The notes below the pieces were generated by a model. It saw only the letters and a program-made list of their open reading frames with translations. It searched no databases and was not told the origin of the DNA. Of a stretch of DNA of 29,702 bases, positions 16,738 through 23,989 are shown piece by piece. Source of the DNA: SZUA-430 sp044375275 (GTDB lineage: Bacteria > Pseudomonadota > Alphaproteobacteria > Micropepsales > Micropepsaceae). Each line of letters starts with the position of its first letter. The stretch's first letter is position 1. A program made the position numbers and the translations under genes. The stretch spans positions 1 through 29,702 of the forward strand of contig JBILMZ010000016.1 of the NCBI GenBank assembly GCA_044375275.1. Direction: 5' to 3'.

Positions 16738-16772
16738 CACCAAAATACCATGCGGCGCGATTCGTTTTGGTG
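16738..16772. promoter_or_regulatory. Inverted repeat in the divergent ispH / exported-protein promoter region
   Basis: CACCAAAA at 16738-16745 and TTTTGGTG at 16765-16772 form an 8-bp inverted repeat with a 19-base spacer, 61 bases upstream of the ispH start. It could be an operator or a leader hairpin; nothing else supports either reading. Confidence 0.25.
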
Positions 16773-16844
16773 CGTAGTAGACGTGACAAAAATCACCTTT
16801 TAGGGTCAGCGCTGTTTAATCCCCATCCCCGCATGCAGGACACG

Positions 16845-17360
16845 ATGCGTACCATGTCCAGATCCGCTCTCATCGCCGCAGGCCTCGCGCTTGCCATCAC
16901 CGCCACCGTCGCCCACTCGAAGTCGCAGGCCCGCGCTGGTGCGTGTCCCTCGATCTCGATCCTGGCAGATGCCGCGCGCCTCGCGCTCGTGCAGTCAGGC
17001 AAGGTCGACCTCAAGGCCGAGATCGTGACCCCGGAACTGGACTGCTCCGTCTCCGGCTCGACCGCCAAGTCGAACATGAGCTTCATGGTGAAAAGCGCCA
17101 TCGCCCCCGAAGCATCCGTGGGCGCCCGCACGGTTCCCTACTTCGTCGCCGTGATCTCGAACGGCCAGGTGATCGAAAAGAAGATCTTCGAACTCAATCT
17201 GCCCTTCGCCGGCAGCGACCGTCAGGTCTTCGTCAAGGAAACCATCGCCCGCATCGACATCCCGATCGCCAGCGGCAAGCAGGCCGAAGACTATTCGGTG
17301 ACCATCGGCTTCCAGCTGACGGAAGAGCAGGTCGCCTACAACCGCACCGCCGCGAAGTAG
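16845..17360 (+). CDS. Exported protein of unknown function
   Basis: The start is not certain: ATGs at 16833, 16845 and 16854 are in frame; I chose 16845 because AGGA lies just upstream. From there the product has 171 residues with a clear signal peptide (basic MRTMSR, hydrophobic core, probable cleavage near residue 25). The mature part has one cysteine near its start (GACPSISILADAARLAL) and a second in ELDCSVSG, which could form a disulfide, then a predicted beta-rich region containing VPYFVAVISNGQVIEKK. I recognise a pattern shared by small exported alphaproteobacterial proteins but no named function. It is divergent from ispH, and the gap after it holds a hairpin array. Confidence 0.8.
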   Translation: MRTMSRSALIAAGLALAITATVAHSKSQARAGACPSISILADAARLALVQSGKVDLKAEIVTPELDCSVSGSTAKSNMSFMVKSAIAPEASVGARTVPYFVAVISNGQVIEKKIFELNLPFAGSDRQVFVKETIARIDIPIASGKQAEDYSVTIGFQLTEEQVAYNRTAAK

Positions 17361-17381
17361 TTAGCAGGCTCCTCACCCGTC

Positions 17382-17494
17382 TCGCTGCTGTCGCAGCGAT
17401 CCACCCTCTCCACCGAGTGGAGAGGGGCAAGCTAAAACACTAGCCCTTCTCCACAAGGTGGAGAAGGTGGCACGCCGCACCTCAGTGCGGCGTG
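17382..17494. repeat. Array of four stem-loops between convergent genes
   Basis: Four perfect hairpins follow each other: a 7-bp stem at 17382-17399, and 10-bp stems at 17404-17426 (CCCTCTCCAC, loop CGA), 17445-17467 (CCTTCTCCAC, loop AAG) and 17471-17494 (CACGCCGCAC, loop CTCA). The second and third are near-copies differing by a paired change in the stem. The array fills most of the 162-base gap between two convergent genes and resembles the palindromic intergenic repeats common in alphaproteobacterial genomes. It may also stop transcripts from both sides. Confidence 0.8.
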
Positions 17495-17522
17495 ACGGAT
17501 GAGGACAGCACTTCGGGCGTAG

Positions 17523-18377
17523 TCACTGGCTCAAACTCGCCTCCTCACCAACCCATTCCCAATGCCAGGGCTCGAACACATAGTTCACGAAGCCATACCG
17601 GTGCGCATTCTCGACCAGCCAGCGATAGGTCGGCGTGCGCGAGAGGAACAGCCGGTTCTCGTTGGCTGAATCAACCGGACCATGACCCGGCGCTGCGCCC
17701 ACATAGAGATCAACCGCCGTCCCCGTGCGATGGGCCGAGCACTTGGCCTTCGCGATGCCATTGCAGCGCCCTCCGGCACACTTGGCAGCGTCATAGGCGG
17801 GCGAGCGATACGCGGACACGACGGTCAGCATGTGCCTGTCACGCGCGATGCGGGGATCGGCAGCACGCGCATCGGCCACCATGCGGCGCAGGCTCGCAAG
17901 CGCCTGGCGCTCGAGTTGCCCCTTCTTGCCCATCCAGCCTTCCGTCGGGCGGATGTCGGCCAGCCTGTGCTCCGCAACCGGCGGCGGACAGGATCCCGGT
18001 TCAAAGTTTGCGATGAACGGGCGGGCCTTCTGCCAGCGCGCCTTGAGCGCCGCGAGCGTCCCCTCGGTCACGGCCCCCGATGGGGAAAGACCATGACGCG
18101 CCTGCCATCGGGCAAGCGAAGCGGCAAAGCGCGGCGTATGCGGCGCACAGCGCGTGCCGATGGTCGCCGCCACTTGAGGCGCATAGACCTGCCATCCCTG
18201 CTCGGGCCGCCCAAACGGCGCCAGCGGCGCGTCGGTCAGCGTCTCGGCATTGCGCAGCGACGCCATGACATGCAGCGGGCTGGCCTCGCAGCCCTGGCCG
18301 AAGGTGGCGGCCTTTTCACCGGCGACGAACGAAAAGAAGAAGCTCGCGCTGATCAGCGTGGCAAAGAAGGATTCCAT
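17523..18377 (-). CDS. M15 family D-alanyl-D-alanine carboxypeptidase with peptidoglycan-binding-like region
   Basis: A 284-residue exported zinc peptidase, probably trimming peptidoglycan stem peptides in the periplasm. The start ATG 18377 has GGAG six bases upstream and begins a hydrophobic signal (MESFFATLISASFFFSFVAG); the open frame further upstream to 18470 is not convincing. Residues about 68-116 resemble a peptidoglycan-binding helical repeat (RFAASLARWQARHGL). The M15 core (about 180-275) has the VanY-type signature: SAYRSPAYD, zinc ligands H216-x6-D223 in SAHRTGTAVDL, and E269/H272 in FEPWHWE. Four cysteines in KCAGGRCNGIAKAKC and nearby suggest disulfides. It stands alone; the neighbours give no further hint of its role. 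Confidence 0.9.
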   Translation of the reverse strand: MESFFATLISASFFFSFVAGEKAATFGQGCEASPLHVMASLRNAETLTDAPLAPFGRPEQGWQVYAPQVAATIGTRCAPHTPRFAASLARWQARHGLSPSGAVTEGTLAALKARWQKARPFIANFEPGSCPPPVAEHRLADIRPTEGWMGKKGQLERQALASLRRMVADARAADPRIARDRHMLTVVSAYRSPAYDAAKCAGGRCNGIAKAKCSAHRTGTAVDLYVGAAPGHGPVDSANENRLFLSRTPTYRWLVENAHRYGFVNYVFEPWHWEWVGEEASLSQ

Positions 18378-18676
18378 GCAGGCTCCACAGTCGAATGAAC
18401 ATCCGTGTTGCCCCAGGCGCCTCCGGTTGGTCGTAGCCACGTACCAGCCCGCAAGCGCGAATCCCGCCACGGCTTTTCTAGGTGGATTTCAGCGCGTCGC
18501 TCAGTGAACTCCGCGCAAGGATTGAATTCCGCGACGGCGCGTCTGCGGGTTAACGTTGAAGCGGCGCGCGCGTGCGCGTCGAACGGGCAGGAGGGCCGTA
18601 CTTCTGCGACCAAACGGCGGCGCGCTCAACCTCCGGGTTCCCTTTCTGCCCCAGCCGCGCTAAACCCGCCGCCATC
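18378..18676. other. Non-coding gap between the divergent M15 peptidase and argS
   Basis: About 300 bases with no convincing gene. The argS frame is open back to 18572, but the extra residues do not look like arginyl-tRNA synthetase. It presumably holds divergent promoters; I could not pick out a convincing -35/-10 pair or operator. Confidence 0.5.
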
Positions 18677-20506
18677 ATGGCAGCCCTCACAAAAATCCTT
18701 TCCGATCTCGTCGCCGACGCCTTCCGCGCGGAAGGCCTCGACCCCGCGCACGGCCACGTCACGACGTCCGACCGTCCCGACCTCGCGCAGTTCCAGTGCA
18801 ACGGCGCGCTCGCCGCCGCGAAGGCCGCAAAGGCCAACCCGCGTGCGATCGCCGAGAAGATCATGGCGCGCCTGCAGACGGACGCGCGCTTTTCGAAGCT
18901 CGAGATTGCCGGCCCGGGCTTCATCAACCTGAGCCTGACCGACGCAGCGATTGCCGCCCATACGCGCGCGCTGCGCAATGACCCGCGCTGCGGCGTCCCT
19001 GAAACAGAAACGCCGAAGACCATCATCATCGACTACGGTGGACCGAACATCGCCAAGACGATGCATGTGGGCCACCTGCGCTCGCTCATCATCGGCGACG
19101 CGCTGAAGCGCCTCCATCGCTTCGTCGGCGACAAGGTGATCGGCGACGTGCATTTTGGCGACTGGGGCCTGCAGATGGGCCAGCTCATCACCGAGCTCAA
19201 GCTTGAACAGCCGAACCTTCCATATTTCGACGAGAACAACCGCGGACCATTCCCGAACACCTCGCCCGTGACGATGGATGAACTCGAAGTCCTCTATCCG
19301 CGCGCCTCGGCCGCGTGCAAGGCCGACCCCGCACGCCTCGACGAAGCCCGCAAGGCGACAGCCGAACTCCAGGCCGGCCGCCCGGGCTACCGCGCGCTCT
19401 GGGAACATTTCCGCGGCGTCTCCTTCGAAGGCGTGCGACGCGAGTTCGGCGCGCTCGGCGTCGAGTTCGACTGGTGGAAGGGCGAAAGCGACGTCGACCA
19501 CATCGTCGCGCCCATGGTGGCCGACCTGAAGCAGCGCGGCTTCGCCGTGGAAAGCGAAGGCGCCCTCGTCGTGCACATCACCGAGCCGACGGACAAGAAG
19601 GAACTGCCCCCGCTCATCGTGCAGAAGACGGATGGCGCCGCGCTCTACGAAACAACCGACCTCGCGACGATCATCGACCGCGTGAAGACGGTGAACCCCG
19701 ACCTGATGCTCTACGTCGTCGGCCAGCCGCAGCACGACCACTTCGAGAAAGTCTTCCGCGGCGCCAGGAAGACAGGCCTCGCCGGCAAGGCCGAGCTCGA
19801 GCACGTCGGCTTCGGCACGGTCAACGGCCCCGACGGCAAGCCCTTCAAGACCAGGGCCGGCGGCGTGGTGAAACTCAACGACCTGATCGAGCAGGCCAGG
19901 CAGGAAGCCCTCGCGCGCCTGAACGAGTTCAACCTCGCGCAGGATTACCCCGAAGCCGAACGCCAGGAAATCGCCCGCAAGGTCGGCCTCGCCGCCATCA
20001 AGTTCGCCGACCTCTCGAACCACAGGCTCACGAACTACATCTTTGATTTGACGCGCTTCACGAGGTTCGAAGGCGAAACCGGCCCCTACCTCCAATACGC
20101 CGCCGTGCGCATCAAGAGCCTCCTGAAAAAAGCAGAAGCCCAAGGCGTTTCCGGCAGCCGCGCGACCACGTCAGTTTCCTCCCCCGCGAAGTCGGGGGAG
20201 GGGGACCATCGCGCAGCGATGGTGGAGGGGGCCACACTCTCCGACCCCGAACGCGCCCTCCTGCTAGCCCTCGACCGCCTCCCGCACACCATCGACCAGG
20301 CCATAACAAAGCGCGCCCCCAACATCCTCTGCGCCTTCGCCTTCGAACTCGCCCAGTCCTTCAGCCGCTTCTACGCCGCCCACCACATCCTGAGCGAAGA
20401 AAACGAAACCCTGAGATCCAACCGCCTCGCCACCTGCCGCCTTGCATTGCGAGAGTTGGAAACGCTGCTGGACCTGCTTGGGATCGAGGTGCCGGAGAGG
20501 ATGTGA
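18677..20506 (+). CDS. argS: Arginyl-tRNA synthetase
   Basis: Class I aminoacyl-tRNA synthetase that charges tRNA-Arg. From ATG 18677 it is 609 residues. An N-terminal Add-1 tRNA-recognition domain (about 1-105) precedes the catalytic core, with the HIGH-type motif HVGHLRS (from H130) in YGGPNIAKTMHVGHLRS, and the region KTRAGGVVKLNDL takes the place of KMSKS, as usual for this enzyme. The C-terminal DALR anticodon-binding domain includes FSRFYAAHHILSEEN and ends LDLLGIEVPERM. At about residues 492-519, between KSLLKKAEAQG and LSDPERALLLALDRLP, lies an extra low-complexity stretch encoded by a palindromic repeat (separate entry). The frame is maintained, so the gene is probably functional. 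Confidence 0.97.
   Translation: MAALTKILSDLVADAFRAEGLDPAHGHVTTSDRPDLAQFQCNGALAAAKAAKANPRAIAEKIMARLQTDARFSKLEIAGPGFINLSLTDAAIAAHTRALRNDPRCGVPETETPKTIIIDYGGPNIAKTMHVGHLRSLIIGDALKRLHRFVGDKVIGDVHFGDWGLQMGQLITELKLEQPNLPYFDENNRGPFPNTSPVTMDELEVLYPRASAACKADPARLDEARKATAELQAGRPGYRALWEHFRGVSFEGVRREFGALGVEFDWWKGESDVDHIVAPMVADLKQRGFAVESEGALVVHITEPTDKKELPPLIVQKTDGAALYETTDLATIIDRVKTVNPDLMLYVVGQPQHDHFEKVFRGARKTGLAGKAELEHVGFGTVNGPDGKPFKTRAGGVVKLNDLIEQARQEALARLNEFNLAQDYPEAERQEIARKVGLAAIKFADLSNHRLTNYIFDLTRFTRFEGETGPYLQYAAVRIKSLLKKAEAQGVSGSRATTSVSSPAKSGEGDHRAAMVEGATLSDPERALLLALDRLPHTIDQAITKRAPNILCAFAFELAQSFSRFYAAHHILSEENETLRSNRLATCRLALRELETLLDLLGIEVPERM
20178..20223 (+). repeat. Palindromic repeat inserted in frame within argS
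   Basis: Two adjacent hairpins lie inside the argS coding sequence: CCTCCCCCG / CGGGGGAGG (20178-20186, 20193-20201, loop CGAAGT) and ACCATCGC / GCGATGGT (20205-20212, 20216-20223, loop GCA), followed by GGAGGGGGCC. This layout matches the hairpin pairs usually found between genes in alphaproteobacteria. Here it is read as protein (SSPAKSGEGDHRAAMVEG), at the junction of the catalytic core and the anticodon-binding domain. Confidence 0.75.
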
Positions 20507-20600
20507 CGCGGTAGCGTGGCTCACAGCGCGCATCGCTGCAAATCATTCGGGCTGAATCATGTTTGTGCAGACGGTCGATGCGGCACCCTTGAGTTCAGCG

Positions 20601-21455
20601 TCAATGGGAACCACTCCCTCCATGGTCAGGGCGGGGTTCCGTCTCAATCGCTTTCTTGAATTTTTCAGCCTTGTTCTCGCTCTCACGCTGGTTGGCACCT
20701 GGCGTTTCGAAATGGGCTCCATGCAACACCAATCTTGACTTGTAGCTGCCTTCTTCAAGCACGACAATGACGGGCGGGGTCAGTTGGCTGCCGAACCACG
20801 GCTTCAATTCCTCTTTAGCTGTCTCGAATTCCTGCAGCGTCACCTTGACTTCCGGCGTTCGCGCAAAGACGGCAACAAAGCGGTCTCCCAGCGAGCGCAC
20901 CACCAAACCCTTCTCGGTGTAGTCATAGCTCACCGGAAGATTTCCAAAATGGATCATGTCCGACTTGGGCTTCATGACGCTTCCAAAGGAGGCATCATCT
21001 TCAAGCGTCTTCGGGTCTTCGAAGCGCACACTTCCGCGCAGGGAGCGAAGTGCGCCCGAAAATTCAAGAAGGGCGAGCAAGCTGACGGCGAGTATTGCAG
21101 CTGTAACCGACTTTGTTCCGGTTGTACCTAGCGCCGAGTTCAGGAACGCGGTGACAGAGTGGAATTGTTCGCCCTGGGTGTCGGCCCATTCAAGCAGCCA
21201 GCCCGCACCGAGGTAGCACAGCAGGAGAAAGGCAACGGTTGAACAAGTCCAGAAGAGTGTCGAAACGAAATTACGAAATGTGAGATGCCATGACTTGCTC
21301 TTGGCATCCAGCTTGTCTAGGAGGGGCGACTTCTTGCCAATTTTTCGGCTTACGCTGAACATCTCCGTCGTGTGACCGCGATCCGTCACATGAAGGTCGT
21401 TCAGCTTGATGCCACTGGGTCCCGCCACGCTGATCAGTCCCCGGAAGACGCGCAA
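20601..21455 (-). CDS. Orphan protein with two predicted membrane segments, low-GC gene
   Basis: I do not recognise this product. From TTG 21455 it has 284 residues: a basic N-terminal part, two hydrophobic segments (about 63-87 and 114-134), then a soluble C-terminal domain of about 150 residues ending in a charged tail. Local GC is near 45-55 percent against about 65-70 percent in argS, and codon use differs from its neighbours, which suggests acquisition by transfer. The start is doubtful: there is no ribosome site, and the frame remains open and protein-like for 38 codons upstream, to a TGA at 21570-21572, without a better start. This points to a possible frameshift with the fragment at 21538-21720. 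It stands alone between argS and the gcv leader. Confidence 0.5.
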   Translation of the reverse strand: MRVFRGLISVAGPSGIKLNDLHVTDRGHTTEMFSVSRKIGKKSPLLDKLDAKSKSWHLTFRNFVSTLFWTCSTVAFLLLCYLGAGWLLEWADTQGEQFHSVTAFLNSALGTTGTKSVTAAILAVSLLALLEFSGALRSLRGSVRFEDPKTLEDDASFGSVMKPKSDMIHFGNLPVSYDYTEKGLVVRSLGDRFVAVFARTPEVKVTLQEFETAKEELKPWFGSQLTPPVIVVLEEGSYKSRLVLHGAHFETPGANQRESENKAEKFKKAIETEPRPDHGGSGSH

Positions 21456-21537
21456 GCGGTTGCACGCGACGCTGCCAAAGTTGGCGCTGCTGCAAAACAG
21501 AATGGTCTGTTGGTCGTGGCGTAAAACATATGCGTCG

Positions 21538-21720
21538 TCAGTTTTCTTTCGCGCGAAGCGCTGTGCCCGTCACGGTTGTTCCCGCGCTGAATGTCCCCGC
21601 CCCCCGGCTGGTTCGCTTGATTAGAGATGTGGCGTCCCGGATTGGCAATGTGCCCTTGTCAATCCAAGGATGATTCCAAGCGGCGCCGTACGCAAACGAC
21701 ACGAAAATCCCGTCAAGCAA
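21538..21720 (-). pseudogene. Possible 5' fragment of the orphan gene in another frame
   Basis: A 60-codon minus-strand frame (TTG start) ends at 21538, inside the region where the frame of the downstream orphan gene is open without a start. The two frames overlap from 21538 to 21569. Joining them by one base would give a continuous product. I see no known domain, and it could equally be a chance ORF. Confidence 0.25.
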
Positions 21721-21944
21721 GAAGGCGGCTCAGCCAAATCTCCTGACCGGCGACTTCTTTGCCCCTGTCAGGCGCACCAGAATCCCCTCGGATCGCCTCT
21801 TGAGTGTGCGCCCACCCCTGGGAAATGCGCCCCAAACCCCCAGATTTACCCAACCCGCCGCGTTGACTTGGGTCACCGGCCCCGCCACGATCCCCCCACC
21901 TCCCAGACCCGCCGTGAAGGCGCTGTTCGGGCTGGCCATACATT
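21721..21944. other. Non-coding stretch upstream of the glycine riboswitch
   Basis: No convincing gene on either strand; minus-strand ORFs that cross it also cross the riboswitch and look like chance. It should contain the gcv operon promoter (see the candidate at 21863-21891). Confidence 0.45.
21863..21891 (+). promoter_or_regulatory. Candidate sigma-70 promoter for the gcv operon
   Basis: TTGACT (21863-21868) matches a -35 box and CACGAT (21886-21891) is a weak -10 box at 17-base spacing. A start near 21898 would place the riboswitch about 50 bases into the transcript. The -10 match is poor, so this is tentative. Confidence 0.3.
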
Positions 21945-22185
21945 CGACCCTCTGCGGAAGAGTGCGCCGCGCCGCCGCCCGAAGGGCGGAGGCCAAGCGC
22001 CGCCGAAGGAGCAACCGCCCTGGAATCTCTCAGGCACCCGGGACCGCAAAGGCGATGACAGTCTGGAAAGCGAAGACGCGGGCCCAACCGGCGCGCAGGC
22101 TTCCACCGACGGGGTAGGCAAGGCGCACCACATCTGGGCAGCGTCCCGCGAAATCTCTCAGGTCCTCATGACAGACAAGGGCACG
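21945..22185 (+). promoter_or_regulatory. Tandem glycine riboswitch
   Basis: Two glycine aptamers lie in series in the gcvT leader. The first has the core CCGAAGGAGCAA (22003-22014) and the 3' consensus AATCTCTCAGG (22024-22034). The second has a core at about 22106-22122 (CCGACGGGGTAGGCAAG) and AAATCTCTCAGG (22151-22162), then GACAGACAAGGG. The short linker with TCTGGAAAG at about 22062-22070 is also typical. In this class glycine binding usually turns gcv expression on. The second aptamer ends about 80 bases before the gcvT start, leaving room for an expression platform that controls ribosome access. The outer ends are approximate. Confidence 0.92.
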
Positions 22186-22263
22186 ACAGCAACGGAATGG
22201 CGCCATGCAGGCGTCGATCCGGTGACAGCGTGCAAACCTTGACGTCGACAGGAAGGACCGCCC

Positions 22264-23415
22264 ATGGCCGACCAGGCCAGTTCAGAAAATCTGAAGCGAA
22301 CCCCGCTTTACGCGCTCAACGTCGAGCTCGGCGGCAAGATCGTGCCCTTCGCCGGCTACGAGATGCCCGTGCAGTTCCCGACCGGCATCCTGAAGGAGCA
22401 CCTGCACACGCGCGCCAGCGCCGGCCTGTTCGACGTCTCGCACATGGGCCAGGCCATCCTGCATCTTGAAGGCAAAGGCGGTCACGACGAGATCGCCACC
22501 GCCTTCGAAACCCTGGTCCCCGGCGAACTCAAGACGCTGAAGCCCGGCCAGATCCGCTACACGCTGCTGCTGAACGACCAGGGCGGCATCCGCGACGACC
22601 TGATGGCCACGCGTCCCTTCGCACCGGAAGAAGCGGGGACACTGTTCCTCGTCGTCAATGCCGGCACGAAGGACGCGGACTTCGCGCATATCGCGTCCGC
22701 CCTGAAGGGCCGCGTGCGCGTCGAGCGTCTCGAGGACCGCGCGCTGCTCGCGCTGCAGGGCCCGAAGGCCTTTGAAGTGCTCGAGCGCATTGTTCCGGGC
22801 GTCGCGACGATGGGCTTCATGACCATGCGCAAGTTCCAGTGGGAGCGCCAGACGCTGTTCATCTCGCGCTCTGGCTATACCGGCGAGGATGGCTACGAAA
22901 TCTCCGTACCCGGCGCGATGGCAACAGCCTTCGCCCGCGTGCTGCTGGCCGACAGCGCTGTCCTGCCCATCGGGCTCGGCGCGCGCGACAGCCTGCGTCT
23001 CGAAGCGGGCCTGTGCCTCTACGGGCACGACATCGACGAAGCAACGACACCCGTCGAGGCCGACCTCGTGTGGGCCATCGGCAAGCGCCGCAAACTCGAA
23101 AAGGGCTTCCCCGGCGATGCCCGCATCATGGACGAGATGTTCAACGGCGCGAAGCGTGTGCGCGTGGGCCTGAAGCCCGACGGCAAGGCTCCGGCGCGTG
23201 AAGGCGCCGAGATCGTCAACGCCGAAGGCACGGTCGTCGGCCGCGTCACCTCCGGCGGCTTCGGCCCCAGCGTGAACGGCCCCGTCGCCATGGGCTACGT
23301 GTCCCCGCAATACGCCAGGGACGGCACGGCGCTGGGCCTGAAGGTCCGCACGCAAGTTTTGCCCGCCCGCGTCGTCGCCATGCCCTTTGTCCCGAAGAGG
23401 TTCTACAAGGGATGA
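22264..23415 (+). CDS. gcvT: Glycine cleavage system T protein (aminomethyltransferase)
   Basis: Transfers the aminomethyl carbon from lipoyl-H protein to tetrahydrofolate, releasing ammonia. It has 383 residues, with the folate-binding features expected: FAGYEMPVQF near residue 30, LFDVSHMGQ (about 55-63), GYTGEDGYEISVPG and the C-terminal GRVTSGGFGPSVNGPVAMGYV. AGGAAGGA (22250-22257) lies six bases before the ATG, a strong ribosome site that the upstream riboswitch could expose or hide. It is the first gene of the gcvT-H-PA-PB operon. The gap to gcvH is 190 bases and is filled by a repeat element that starts right after the stop codon, which is unusual inside an operon. Confidence 0.97.
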   Translation: MADQASSENLKRTPLYALNVELGGKIVPFAGYEMPVQFPTGILKEHLHTRASAGLFDVSHMGQAILHLEGKGGHDEIATAFETLVPGELKTLKPGQIRYTLLLNDQGGIRDDLMATRPFAPEEAGTLFLVVNAGTKDADFAHIASALKGRVRVERLEDRALLALQGPKAFEVLERIVPGVATMGFMTMRKFQWERQTLFISRSGYTGEDGYEISVPGAMATAFARVLLADSAVLPIGLGARDSLRLEAGLCLYGHDIDEATTPVEADLVWAIGKRRKLEKGFPGDARIMDEMFNGAKRVRVGLKPDGKAPAREGAEIVNAEGTVVGRVTSGGFGPSVNGPVAMGYVSPQYARDGTALGLKVRTQVLPARVVAMPFVPKRFYKG

Positions 23416-23591
23416 GAAGGAAGATTTCACGCAAAGTCGCGAACAGAAGAGAAAGCGCGAAAGAAGCGCATCTCTTCGGCGCGCAGCGCCTATTCCACGT
23501 TCGAGCAGGCGCCTGCGGCGCCGAAAAAGTTCATTTCTTCCTTTTCGCGTCTTCGCACTTCTTCGCGTATTCGCGTGAAACCCTTTCTTCC
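23416..23591. repeat. Palindromic element with terminal inverted repeats (copy 1), inside the gcv operon
   Basis: Begins immediately after the gcvT stop. The left end contains TTTCACGCAAAGTCGCGAA (23425-23443), and the right end repeats the complement in TTCGCGTATTCGCGTGAAA (about 23562-23580). An internal core GGCGCGCAGCGCCTATTCCA (23478-23497) is shared with copy 2 at 27698-27958. No ORF or transposase is inside, so if mobile it would be a non-autonomous, MITE-like element. Confidence 0.75.
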
Positions 23592-23605
23592 AACTCCACA
23601 ACCCG

Positions 23606-23989
23606 ATGAGCCACACAATGACCACGCTCTACACCAAAGACCATGAATGGGTCCGCGTCGACGGCACCACCGCCACCGTCGGCATCACGGCCTACGCCGC
23701 CGAGCAGCTCGGCGACGTTGTGTTCGTCGAACTCCCCGCCATCGGCAAGCAGGTGACGAAGGGCGGTGAAGCCGCCGTCGTCGAAAGCGTCAAGGCCGCG
23801 TCCGAGGTCTATGCACCGCTCACGGGCGAAGTCATCGCCGTGAACAGCGAACTCGAAGGCGAGCCCGCCAAAGTCAACGCCGAACCCACCGGCGCCGGCT
23901 GGTTCGTGAAACTCAAGCTGTCCAACACCGCCGAGCTCAAGGATCTGATGAGCGAAGCCGCCTACAACGATTATGTAAAGGGTCTCTGA
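23606..23989 (+). CDS. gcvH: Glycine cleavage system H protein
   Basis: Lipoyl carrier protein that shuttles the aminomethyl group between P, T and L proteins. It has 127 residues (or 123 from a second ATG at 23618, which begins the conserved TLYTKDHEWV). The lipoylated lysine is K63 in VVESVKAASEVYAP. Neither ATG has a clear Shine-Dalgarno sequence, perhaps because the repeat element has replaced the native upstream region. The stop overlaps the gcvPA start (TGATG), so these two are coupled. Confidence 0.96.
   Translation: MSHTMTTLYTKDHEWVRVDGTTATVGITAYAAEQLGDVVFVELPAIGKQVTKGGEAAVVESVKAASEVYAPLTGEVIAVNSELEGEPAKVNAEPTGAGWFVKLKLSNTAELKDLMSEAAYNDYVKGL

Noticed and set aside
16371..16832. Long N-terminal extension of the exported protein
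   Set aside because: The extension is antiparallel to ispH and would bury the clear signal peptide; the start at 16845 or a nearby ATG explains the protein better.
17382..17494. CRISPR-like or tRNA-like structure in the hairpin array
   Set aside because: The hairpins differ in sequence and spacing, and no tRNA anticodon arm, T-loop or CCA end is present.
18626..20143. A 505-codon minus-strand ORF opposite argS
   Set aside because: It is the mirror frame of a well-supported argS; the translation has no recognisable domain and biased composition.
21530..21575. Programmed +1 frameshift (RF2-like) joining the two frames of the orphan gene
   Set aside because: A TGA followed by C is present, but there is no upstream Shine-Dalgarno-like stimulator or slippery CTT codon; a simple indel or chance ORF is more likely.
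21713..22133. Several minus-strand ORFs across the riboswitch
   Set aside because: They overlap both glycine aptamers, whose consensus blocks explain the sequence; compositions look random.
22282..23625. A 447-codon minus-strand ORF opposite gcvT and the following repeat
   Set aside because: It is the shadow of gcvT extended into the repeat element; no domain is seen.
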